NCBI GenBank assembly: GCA_003864495.1
Contig: ML133502.1
Coordinates: 1,426,001 to 1,490,000, forward strand
DNA: 64,000 nucleotides
Reading direction: 5' to 3'
DNA from: Nemopilema nomurai
Lineage: Eukaryota > Cnidaria > Scyphozoa > Rhizostomeae > Rhizostomatidae
Part shown: positions 52,001-60,879 of the stretch, piece after piece
How the letters are laid out: every line of letters starts with the position of its first letter
How positions within the stretch are numbered: the first letter of the stretch is position 1
The notes under the pieces: generated by a model
What the model was told of the DNA's origin: nothing
What the model saw: only the letters and a program-made list of their open reading frames with translations
Database searches by the model: none
Translations under genes and position numbers: made by a program

Positions 52001-52456
52001 TTTCCGTTCAATCGCAAGAGTGATTCTAAAAAAGAAACATTATTTCTTTGATGTTGCTTCTAGCTTTCTTCTAGATTTTTTATAACTTTGATGTTGCTTC
52101 TAGCTTTCTTCTAGATTTCTTATAACTTTGATATTGCTTCTAGCTTTCTTTTAGATTTCTTATAACTTTGATGTTGCTTCTGAGAAGGAACCATTGGTCT
52201 TTCGCCAGTAATAGTTTCTGTGTCCAGCCAATATGTGCCTCGTGCTTGTATAGCTTCCATTGCTCACATTTTGTATTCTGATTTGTGCTAGGATGCAACC
52301 TTGTCATCTGAACGAGGTTCAAGGAGAACGTCCTTGACAAGAGAGTTTCTTTCGGAAGAGGATGCGCGTGAAAGAGAACTCCAACAAATACTAGAATCGA
52401 GAATTTCAGATTTAGAGCAGCGGACCAACGCAACTTTAAAGAAATATAATCTTTAA
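37018..52456 (+). CDS. CEP63: CEP63/DEUP1-family centrosomal coiled-coil protein, complete, 21 exons
   Basis: Centriole-duplication scaffold that, with CEP152, recruits PLK4 to the mother centriole. Exons: 37018-37073, 37276-37318, 37889-38029, 38327-38422, 39236-39319, 39782-39841, 42578-42691, 43197-43298, 43516-43565, 43804-43906, 44456-44541, 48152-48208, 48381-48435, 48949-49040, 49303-49402, 49819-49905, 50362-50433, 50532-50647, 51464-51600, 51828-51946, 52292-52456. All phases close, giving 644 aa. Family matches from memory: the N-terminal SSCECELTELMHQIDLMV, the middle QLEALRLENRHL and YTEELHRRD segments, and a C-terminal FLSEEDAREREL motif before the last helix. Almost the entire protein is heptad-like and acidic/Lys/Gln-rich. 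Two introns (after 43565 and 49402) use GC donors. Introns host STING, a tRNA and a hAT remnant. One gene here may represent the ancestor of vertebrate CEP63 and DEUP1. Confidence 0.9.
39890..41194 (-). CDS. STING1: STING (stimulator of interferon genes), complete, 2 exons, inside a CEP63 intron
   Basis: ER-membrane receptor for cyclic dinucleotides made by cGAS-like enzymes. Exons on the minus strand: 41194-40935 and 40703-39890. The donor GTAAAT (40934 down) and acceptor TTGTTCCTAG (ends 40704) join in phase 2 to give 357 aa. Residues 1-150 contain four hydrophobic segments (VLAIILFTAFTLG; LLVVICFAACVYG; LFSFATAFLVISTF; IFLLQVWLLPLLSYIFG). The ligand-binding domain begins around 168 with NVAEGLAWSFYFGYLKLILP. 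Binding residues known in human STING are all present: Tyr167 (here Y185), Arg232 (R252), Arg238 (R258, in RVYKNSIY), Glu260 (E280) and Thr263 (T283, in EFSTPL). The protein ends about ten residues after the domain, without the vertebrate C-terminal tail that recruits TBK1 and IRF3. The gene is wholly within CEP63 intron 6, opposite strand. Confidence 0.95.
41434..41640. repeat. Dispersed repeat copy 3 with hairpin
   Basis: Related to 14334-14490 (shared blocks TTTTTGCATACTT, AACACTAGAGGGTGATA and GATTGGTTAT). It carries the hairpin ACACTC-CTCA-GAGTGT at 41472-41487, within a longer imperfect inverted repeat TTCCGAC/GTCGGAA. It lies in CEP63 intron 6, just upstream of the STING start. No coding capacity. 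Confidence 0.7.
42281..42567. repeat. 72-bp tandem repeat, 4 units, abutting CEP63 exon 7
   Basis: Four units beginning AGATAGAGAGAGACG, starting at 42281, 42353, 42425 and 42496. They are nearly identical: the third unit has lost one base, and one GGC/GAC difference is seen. The array stops 10 bp before the AG acceptor of CEP63 exon 7. The pyrimidine tract next to that acceptor is therefore the only unrepeated intron sequence there. Confidence 0.95.
44639..44643 (-). terminator. RNA polymerase III terminator of tRNA-Asp
   Basis: Five T residues on the minus strand one base after the tRNA 3' end, the usual pol III stop signal. Confidence 0.75.
44645..44716 (-). tRNA. tRNA-Asp (anticodon GTC)
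   Basis: 72-nt minus-strand gene that folds into a complete cloverleaf. The acceptor stem TCCTCGG pairs with CCGGGGA over all seven positions (one T-G wobble). The anticodon stem is CCCGC/GCGGG with loop CTGTCAC, so the anticodon is GTC. The T arm is CGGGG-TTCGATT-CCCCG. The internal pol III B box (GGTTCGATTCC) is intact. There is no intron. It reads like a standard animal tRNA-Asp. It lies in CEP63 intron 11, antisense to CEP63, about 100 bp after exon 11. Confidence 0.97.
45700..46670 (+). mobile_element. Decayed hAT-superfamily transposase in CEP63 intron 11
   Basis: Plus-strand frames 45715-46071, 46096-46311 and 46372-46665 are successive pieces of one broken reading frame. The last ends with the hAT C-terminal dimerisation region, recognised from its shape: a hydrophobic strand, then S(F)ERMFRKLKLVKSRPRATIG and an RLEKLKIFSNE helix. 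Earlier pieces have a Cys-poor, basic segment typical of hAT cores. Stops and frameshifts separate the pieces. Terminal inverted repeats and an 8-bp target duplication were not found, so the ends are approximate. Confidence 0.75.
52046..52181. repeat. 40-bp tandem repeat, about 3.4 units, last CEP63 intron
   Basis: Units begin CTTTGATGTTGCTTCTAGC at 52046, 52086, 52126 and 52166 (partial), with a few substitutions. Each unit includes a pyrimidine-rich TTGCTTCTAG string that resembles a 3' splice acceptor. They sit about 110-240 bp before the true acceptor of the terminal exon. Confidence 0.93.
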
Positions 52457-54508
52457 TTTATTGTTTGTAGCCAATCACATTCATTGGGTGTTCCTTTTAT
52501 CACAAAGTTTTGTTCATATTGAATATTTATTTGCTACTTGGATGATTGTATATAATATTATGGTTTTTGAAGTTTATGGGCCCTTTTTCTATAGCCTCGT
52601 TCACAAGCTCGCCTGGGAACATCAATGTAAGTAATGCCGCGACATGGTGGAAATTGCGGGCGCATGCGCACTACATTAGATAATTCATAATGACGGCACC
52701 ACCGCGAGCGTGCGCTGTGGCAAGAAGATTTGCTTTCGAGAAAATGCAGGCCATAACATGGGGACTAGAAAAACGCGAAATTTTTGTCCTTCAGAATCCC
52801 CGGTCTCAATTTTTTTTTTCGGTGCAGAATCGCAGCCGTTAAGTCTCTATCCTAGTACACATGCGCTCGCAATTTCCTCTATGCCGAATGTTGCACAGTT
52901 GTTCTTTCCAACAAAGGGCTTGCAGCAGAAGGTGTTTTCGACTTGTTGCAAACATACTTTTCTTTCGCATCGTTTGAATGCATTTCACGAATAACGCAAA
53001 GATTGACTTCTCCTCCCCTCAACATATGTTTGATGCATAAAGTTCAGGGCCCATCTTCCTTCTTCTTCGTCGTCTTCCAGAACTGTAGACAAACTCGGGC
53101 AATATTCCTAATTGAGCTTCAAATGAAGCAGCATCAAGCGGTGCTTGCAGGTCTGTGTTCGACAAGCCTCGGAAGCTCCTTCTCGATAACTGTGGAGGGC
53201 ACTATTTTCCACTCGACGCAGCATCAGTTGAAGGCTTTACAATCGCATTAATGTCTATTGCGCTGACTTTTACCTCGTCTTGCAAAGTCTGGCAAAGAAC
53301 AGGTCCTATATCAACCGTGAACCGGATCCTGTTAGGCCAAGATATGTCCCATATAAACACCATTCGGACAGTCTGCACCAAAAGGTGTAGTACAAACAAA
53401 ATAAATTGGTTTATATCAATGCCAACAAAGCAATCATCTCTACCTATTCATATAATTTTTGCATGTGTATTCTCCGAAATCAAAGCCTTTTCACCTAGAC
53501 ACCAAAGCTTTTTTCCAAGCCGAAGACATAGATACATATTCCAAGCCATAAAATGTAGGCAAATTGCTTGCTACACACTCAGTTATTGCCAAGAGAACTT
53601 TTTTAGTATACCAACTCCTTTTGCATCAAGGTTAAAAACATTTAGTCAACTACATTGTGTGCTGGCGTGATCGTGGGGGTGTTGTTTAGGGGGTGTGGTC
53701 TTTCAAGCGAGAGGGACCAAGGGCACTATGCTAGTTCTCAGTATTTTTGTATTCACGCTGCTAGCAAAGGGTCCCACATCATGGTTTTCTTGGGCACTTG
53801 GGAGCGGTGGGGAGTTGCATGGGGTACGAGGTTTAACACCCTATCAAAGCCAGCCAGTAGGTACATCATAAGTATACATTTACAGTAGTTATCATACATG
53901 CGTTACGTGCGAGTATAAAAGGACCCCTTATCATACATAGCATATCCAACAGAGTTTTTGCTTTAGGACACTCAACACTATGTTTACATTGGCGCTAGAA
54001 TGAAGCCGAAGTCAATAGCGTGCTAGCGAAACATCGCCACGATACTTTGACCCTCCAAATTTAGGCATGCTAGCCTCGAATCGATTAGGCCCTCGATTTA
54101 AATCGTTTAGTAATGGTAATTGAAAGCTACACGCTTCTATTCAACTTCAACCACATTTCATTTCCAAAGCTAGGCGTGTCTTCTTGAGAAACCAGCTACC
54201 AGTGCAGAGTGGACTAAGCTGCTTTTTTCCCAAAGATACATGTAGGCTACACTAGTCGTAATAGAGAAGGTGATATTGCCAGTTGGCTGGAAAGGCCTTC
54301 AGAGTCAACGTTTAAAGCTTACACTGCATTACAATACATTAGCATAACTGTATAGTTTTTTAACAGGATACAAGGCTGTTAAATACCAATATACATAGAC
54401 ACGAGGTGCATATAGAATCAGAAACAATACCACCGACAGATAATTCACTGGTTAGAGATCGTTAGCTTAGGTGAGACTCGCAGACTCATTGCGTCCTTCA
54501 AAGAAACT
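52457..54508. other. Intergenic downstream of CEP63
   Basis: No supported gene. The 171-codon plus frame at 53155-53670 lacks any family resemblance and has a Cys/Ser/Thr-heavy composition expected of chance translation of AT-rich DNA. A CG-containing patch around 52640-52720 is distinct from its surroundings but unassigned. Confidence 0.4.
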
Positions 54509-54937
54509 TACCGTGATGCTTCGATTAAACGCCTGTGGCGTTTATTGTTTTTTCCATAACTTAGGGGGCTTTTATTCTAGGAGGGCGTTTAGAAGAGGGG
54601 CGTTTAAAAGAGGGGTGTTTAAAATGAAAGCGTTTATGAATTTGTTCACTCTTCCTAGGCTTTTTAAAAAAAATATCTAATAATGATCGCAGTTAAAATG
54701 AAACTCTGAGTATCAACTAAATAAGTCTGGTTCCAGAAGTATAATTCTAAAACACCTAAATATTCAGTTCAAAATGATCATCAACATTGTCTTCCTCGAA
54801 GATGCAGCAGCTTCGGTCTGTGTGTTCTGAATACACGCCCCTAAACAAGGGGGCTTCTATTCGAGGGGGAATTAATAGATGAGACGCTTATTGAAAAAAA
54901 ATTAGGGCAGGGAGTGTTTAATCGAAGCATTACGGTA
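54509..54937. mobile_element. 429-bp MITE with 22-bp terminal inverted repeats (Tc1/mariner-like)
   Basis: The left end TACCGTGATGCTTCGATTAA and the right end (reverse complement) TACCGTAATGCTTCGATTAA match over 22 bp with one mismatch. The outermost TA on both sides is compatible with the TA target duplication of Tc1/mariner elements. The interior has no transposase; it holds GCGTTTAGAAGAGGG-type 15-bp subrepeats at about 54584-54630. It is therefore a non-autonomous element. Confidence 0.82.
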
Positions 54938-55065
54938 TTCCTAATTTCATTGTAAATAAGTTTTTTCTTTAATCAATGACAAGCAAGTTCTTGATGATTG
55001 TTATACAAAGGTTATTGTTTTGAAGGAGAACTTTTTAAAAGTGGAGATGTCTCCCGACTCACATA

Positions 55066-55999
55066 TCATGCGGCCTGTTGTCTCTTTTGGCTGGGTGGCA
55101 TTGTATTCAGCTGAATGGGTGCATCTGACATCTCTTCTACACGAACGCAGATCCTGTTTCTCAGTTGACAGCAAATCACGCCAATTTGGCCAAAGGCAAG
55201 GTAGATGAAGAGACCCTGAAAGGTGACTACAATAACATAGATGTACGCAAGCGCAGTGTTGGGTACCATACTTTGGATGAAGCCTACCATCCATGCTCCC
55301 CCCACCAATACGGATAATTTCATCGCTATGAGCGTAGGGAAGACCTTCCTTCGATTCGCTGTGTAAGTCGAGGGCTGCGTGATTCTACTTGCCAGCCAAA
55401 GGTCGTAGACAGTGAAGCAAAGCAGCCCGATGTTCGTGGACAGCATTAGAGCGACGGGGGCCACGAATGCAAATAGGTTTGCCCAGAACCCTACCACGAA
55501 GCATTTCTCTGCGACGCCGTATTGTGTGATGGCTCTGTTTGGGATGTCCAGCAACAGACATACAACAACAGCAACTGAAGGCAATGTGAATGAGACACCG
55601 CAACTGGTTTTGAATCTCGCAAATTTGGCTGCATGCGTAACCAAGCGGATTTTGTGAAACGTGACAAAGTACTCGTAGGCTAATGCCGACATCCAGCAAA
55701 ATGAAGAGAGCAGGAACCAGTGTAGAAGCACCCCCGTAGTTATGCAAAGGAGTCGAATCCCACTGCCATAGGTTGCGATGACTTGGATAGCATTGGCACA
55801 CGCGAGGCAGACGGATAAACAGATCGTGTTCTTCCCGGGGACACCCTTGTGCTTCTTCATGATGACGTAGGTTACGATGAGAAGAATGAGGCTGAACGCA
55901 CTTACAAAGTTACCCGCCAAGCCTATCTTCACCAATGGGTCTCTATCTTCGGGCTTTGCGAAGAATGCATCAATACTTTTTCCGACGTTCTGTATTTTC
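55066..55999 (-). CDS. Seven-transmembrane receptor, adhesion/Methuselah-like GPCR (7TM exon)
   Basis: A single exon encoding about 310 residues, spliced at its 5' side (acceptor CTCTTGTAG, exon starts 55999; the ATG at 56016 is intronic). Seven hydrophobic helices are visible. TM1 is LVKIGLAGNFVSAFSLILLI. After GVPGKNTICLSV comes TM2. TM3 contains LLHWFLLSSFCWMSALAYE, the H-x(3)-L-x(2)-F-x-W pattern of family B2/Methuselah receptors. TM7 is YVIVVTFQGLFIYLAFG, the FQG motif of that group. Lys/Arg-rich loops and a short cytoplasmic tail follow. The ligand is unknown. The extracellular part must lie on an upstream exon. Confidence 0.85.
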
Positions 56000-58273
56000 C
56001 TACAAGAGAATGACAACTGTTGTTATCTCCTACAAAAGGAATCGTGATGAATCAGTGAATCAATCATCGAGCAATCAATCAATCAGTTTTAGAAGTGGAC
56101 TCAACGATTGTATGAAGACTGGACCTTGTCACTTGTTTCTCCTTGATCACTGCCGTAGGTTTATCTATGAACAGAAAGTTGGCGATGCAGCAAGACCCAA
56201 ACAGCCCGGGAGCTTTCAAATACCGTCTTTCGTGCTTTTAAACGCAAATGTCTGCACTTCTATAAAACTGCGTCGCTGGTTCTTTTTCACAATCCTTTCA
56301 GTGGCTTAACGGAGCAATGTGGGGCCCTTAGTCAAAGAAGTGGTTTGGGGTCCCCACTTTTCTTTGAAAATCAAGTTTACAGGTCGATATTGCTCTGGAC
56401 CGCATACATTTTTTCAGCATTATAAAATTTTTAAGCAACATAAACTAACATCAACAAAACAATTAGTATATAAGATATAAACTCAGGTTAAATAGAAAAT
56501 CTCTAGGAAGTTTTATTTTAAGAACCGGGATTATCATAGCTAGAGTTTATGATTACTATATTTGTTTCAGTCGAGCTTCATCGAGGTGATCAAACCGTTA
56601 ACTTGGTTATAGATTTCTTTCTTTATAAGGAACCTACCTCAAGGCCTAGTTCCTAAGGTTCCTTATTCGTAGACCTCAAGTTATCAGATTTTAGTATCAA
56701 AAGTTATTTAATTTCACTACACATCAAATGCCATTAAAATAGTACAGAAACAAGAAAAACATAAGAAATTTGAATTTTGTCTTTACTTGTGGCTAGAACT
56801 CAGGAGTAAAAACAATAAGAAGGTAGGCACGAAGTTATAAATTCAAAAGTGAAATCTTAACTAATAAGTATGATGTCTATTCCATTAATATCATCAGATG
56901 TAATGAAGTCTTCACTTGCATCTTCGTACAGTGCTCATTTGACATACGAATAGCAAACAATCTATGCGAGTATTGGCTGCGAATGAATGGAACCGGCTTT
57001 TTGTTCTTGATGCTTGCAGTTATAAGAGTATTTCAAATCGAAAATTTCCTTAGGGACTTCGTATTTAGTAGTATAAGTTCTTTAGATATTTCGGCCTTCT
57101 ACATGTAGGTTCCTTATAAAGTGGTTCCTTATAGAAAAATCGTGTAATAGAACTTTTGTCTTTGCGACAGCTTGTTCATTAATATTTGAAAGCAAACATA
57201 AATGCGACGTTTTTAGAAGTTTTAACGGCAAAGATTTAATTCCAGTTTTGCAAGCCAATCTATAATGTCTTCGAGCATTGACATTTGCAGATCGTTGAAT
57301 GAGTTCTGCCATATCAATTAGTTTGCTTCCACATATTATATGGCCATTACCAAGCTATCGAGACTTTCTTGGGAAATCTTTGACCTCCTGTAAGTTTTAA
57401 TCAATTAAAGTTCATGTATTATGTGATACTAATGACAAATCAAAATAAGTCATACGCCCATTTTAATGATATTGTGAATCTTTTTAAGTAACATTTATCC
57501 AAAAGAAAATTTTCATAAGGGTTTGCAGAGCCCCCTTACTGATTTGAGGCCCCTTAGCTTTGCGTTTAGACGTCAATCTTTTGTGCGTACCATGTTGGGA
57601 CAGTGCATGCGATTGCGACCTTGTGGCTGCAACAGTTGGAAAGCTGGCTAACTCTTCATTTTCATGCCTTATCTACTATTTATATATCAGTTTATTTGTA
57701 TAGGAGAAGCTTACTTTCGTCCGCTTGCAAAGAAGATTCAACTCTCAGCAGATTCAACTCTCAGCAGAGCGTCTAACTCGGCTTACGCTGTTCGGTGAGA
57801 TTTTCCACCTGCTTATCACTGGGGGGGGGCTTAATAATTAAACCTATATAGGACAGGACTGGCTTGTACTACACGTTTTTCTTTTATAAGAAACCTAGCT
57901 TGGGTCCTAGTACTAAAAGTTTCTTAAATTTTCACTAGTTTCCAGTACAAAATGTTTCATAAAAGTTTCTTATTTTAGATAAGCATTTAACAGTACGCCC
58001 CCCCCCCCACCCCTATTTCTGCAGGGCAATTGTTATTTTCTACTGATTTTTGCGCTAGCTTAAGGGCAATTTTACAAAGAAGTCATACCTACGCCCCCCC
58101 CCCCCTTCTAGTAATGCTAGATCCGGCCCTGTTTACATCAAATTTGGCGTCTTTTCTTGCATATTAATTGCATTAAAGTTTATATAGCACCCGGACAAGC
58201 GCATCGCTTTTTGGTTCGCGAGCCTCATTAACTTCATCCAAAACTTTAGAGAAGAACAAAACGTAATTAGTAC
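56000..58273. other. Probable intron or intergenic DNA upstream of the 7TM exon
   Basis: If the exon at 58274-58764 belongs to the receptor, this is its only intron. Contents: an ATCA/CAAT-rich patch at 56060-56090, AT-rich unique sequence, and poly-C runs near 57998 and 58096. A minus-strand 76-codon frame at 57082-57312 has no recognisable features. Confidence 0.4.
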
Positions 58274-58764
58274 CTTTCTTCGCTCCAATTGGCAACTCTG
58301 ACCAGCACTTTTAAAGCCGTCATCACATACAACAATGGCACTTTCGCGAAAGACCGTCTTGACTTGGTCCTGTTCATCAAATTCTTTTCGATTTCTTCGC
58401 AAACAGGTGAAGTTAAGGAGAGAAATGTTTCAAGCTGCCAACACTGTGTTCTGCAGAAGCATGAGATTGAAAGTCCTGTTACCCTGGGCATCCTCGAAAT
58501 TTTGTACACATATTTAGAACAAAGCTTCTTATTAATGACGTCGAATTGATTGACCAAATGTGATCCGAGTTTGAGAGTTGTCGATGCAAGGCAACCCTCC
58601 AAATGTTTCGACATGTTCTTCATCAAATGCCTGATATTGTCAATCAATATCCCTCTGTCCATCTCTCCTAGCTTCAAGGACCTCAGGCTGTTGAGAGAGG
58701 CTGGACCGCTTATTTCAACAAGCAAAGAAGAAAAAGCGAACAAGAAGTAAATCATCGGCTTCAT
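58274..58764 (-). CDS. Candidate N-terminal exon of the GPCR (signal peptide, Cys-rich ectodomain)
   Basis: The frame starts at ATG 58764 with a clear secretion signal (MKPMIYFLFAFSSLLVEISG). About 140 polar residues with six cysteines follow, including a CFC-x(3)-C cluster. It ends at a GTACTA donor (58273 down) in phase 2, exactly the phase needed by the acceptor of the 7TM exon at 55999. Joining them would give a 474-aa receptor with a short ectodomain, plausible for a Methuselah-like protein. Against this, a second frame in the same stretch reads CDDGFKSAGQSC, resembling an EGF-like segment, so the frame or exon boundary could be wrong. It could also be a separate secreted protein. Confidence 0.4.
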
Positions 58765-60879
58765 GTTTGCTTCGTCGAGCCAATTTCAGAGCAACTACGG
58801 TTGTACGAGCGGATCTTTTCATGCACTGAACTTTGGATGTGCCTCTTATAGATCACGATATTGCTCGACGTCACGTGTTATTTAAAAGAAACGCTTTCAT
58901 TAAATTTTAAAATTCCACAGATAGGAAATAACTGAAAAAAAACCAATGAGCGCGGTGCCTCTTGTGTTGCGACTGAAATTAATGATTCATTAATTGCTAA
59001 AAATATCCAATTTGCAATGAAACTGGCTAGCGCATTGAAATGATTCAAATTATGCTCAAGGCTTGATTAATGCGACGCATGAAAGTTGCAACAATGAAAT
59101 TCAATTTGAGTGGACTAACAATTTTGTTGGCGGTAAAAGATTAACGTGTTAGGAAGAAGCGAAGGAGTCATTTGCAGAGGGGGCAGAGGGGGCAGGATGT
59201 GCCCTTGAATATATGACTTCTATGAAAAGAGTATATCATATTATGGAAGATGACCACTAGTTGATGACCACTTCGGCCACACTCGCCATATGTTAATTTC
59301 CATTAGAAAGTTTTAGAAATGGACAAATCTCCTTTCTGATACTGTCGCTGAAACGAAGGCTATAATCAGGAACAATGCAAGCAGTCTGGCACACAGAGCG
59401 TCATCAGGGCGAAAATGGAGCCTTTGTGCCGGGGCGAATTATCAGATTCAATGTATTCTGTAGTTATATAAACATCATATGTAAACTGTTTTAACAACAT
59501 GATCCTTGCCAGTATAAGTAAGGAAGAAATTGGTGGAATCAACGTCGAAATAATTGCAGGGGAGTTTGCAAGAGAGAATGACGAGGGACGATAAGAAACT
59601 TAAAAAACCAATGGCATCTCATACAAAATTTCCAGCACCAATACTGTCCCTCCTGTCTCAATCTCCAGCAGGTGTCCCTGATTCCATGTCCAATCTCCAA
59701 TCGCCCAGGACCCCACAGCTTCGGGAGTTGAAGGCCTTTTGTCGGAGGATTTGTAGCGCCAGGGTCGTTGAAAGCTCTGGGGCGGGCCCTTTTGCGCCGC
59801 AGTCGAAATTTTTAATTTGAAGACCTATATTTTGCGGGCCCCGGACCTCTACGCCGTTTACCCCCCCCCCCCTCTCTACGCTCCTGTGTAGCGCCACCGC
59901 TGGTTGTATGTGCATTATCACTAAAGTCCACTAGGCTATAGTGTACTCCTGATGCCACTGGTGTGTCGATATACATTGTAGATGAGGCTGATAAATTGCT
60001 CGATGTAACCTTCAAACTGAACGGTAATGAAACAATCAAAAATACGGCTCCTTTTAACAGGCTTGGCCTTTGAAAAATCACTAAAAATCAGCATATCTGT
60101 GAACTGAGCTTACCAGAAGAACATCTTTAGAAACCCAGCCAAAGCAAACCAAGAACTGTACTCTTTGAAGCCAAGGCCTGGACATTTGGCGGCGTATATA
60201 TATATGCAAATGTTTATATATATTTTTATACTGTGTATCTTTATCTCCACTCTCTACTTTATCTCTACAAGTGTATAAACATCTTCTGAAGAGCAAGCTG
60301 AAGAACGAAACAGGCTTGTAGGGATCAAACATGTATTTTTATTCTCATTTTGTTTCATTTTCTATTGTAGTATATAGCAGTTTTATTTTGTTCACACCTG
60401 TATAAATATATATAGGATTTACCAGCACTTAATAATATTGAGCATCAGATATACATCTACATGTGCAATTAAAAGTTCATGATTCATTTTTGTGTGTGAC
60501 TCAATCATATTTTACACACATGACACTTTTGCAGACATACAGATCCATAAAATCCACAATTTGGCTATTTGCGTGATTCATTCGAAATATTTTTTAGAAG
60601 CTGAAAAACCACCAATTACAGAAAAATTTGTAAATCAGAATGTGTTTTCGACATGATGTCACAAAATATTCTCTGCGCGTCATCTGCCATCGCCGACGGC
60701 TCCACGTATTTCTAAGTTGACCAATCAGACGAAGCCAGCTATTGGGAAGGGTTCTGCCTCCTTCGGATGTTCGATAAAGAGGCGAAGACGCTGTTGTCAA
60801 CTAGGCCTAGCATAAATGTAGGAGAGGTCTGATTGACGTAGCACCCGTTTCTGAGGCTCTTGCCACTCATAGTATAAAG
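58765..60879. other. Intergenic, repeat-derived patches, DNAJC3 promoter at the end
   Basis: No gene is supported. 59560-59920 is GC-rich with a C-run near 59863-59875 and reads as a decayed dispersed repeat. The last 200 bp form the DNAJC3 upstream region. Confidence 0.45.
60702..60841 (+). promoter_or_regulatory. Possible unfolded-protein-response elements upstream of DNAJC3
   Basis: CCAAT at 60721-60725 is followed, after exactly nine bases, by CCAGC (60735-60739). The ER stress element is CCAAT-N9-CCACG, so the spacing is right but the second half matches only partly. TGACGTAG at 60834-60841 differs by one base from the UPRE core TGACGTGG. A lone CCACG is at 60702. DNAJC3 is a known UPR target in vertebrates, which makes these worth testing; they may be chance matches. 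Confidence 0.35.

Noticed and set aside
53155..53670. 171-codon plus-strand frame downstream of CEP63
   Set aside because: No motif, no splice context, and composition typical of chance translation; overlapping frames of similar length occur on the other strand.
58133..58402. Minus-strand frame with CDDGFKSAGQSC as an EGF-like exon
   Set aside because: It has an upstream in-frame stop, only a weak possible acceptor, and a phase that does not fit the 7TM exon; kept only as a caveat to the N-terminal exon call.
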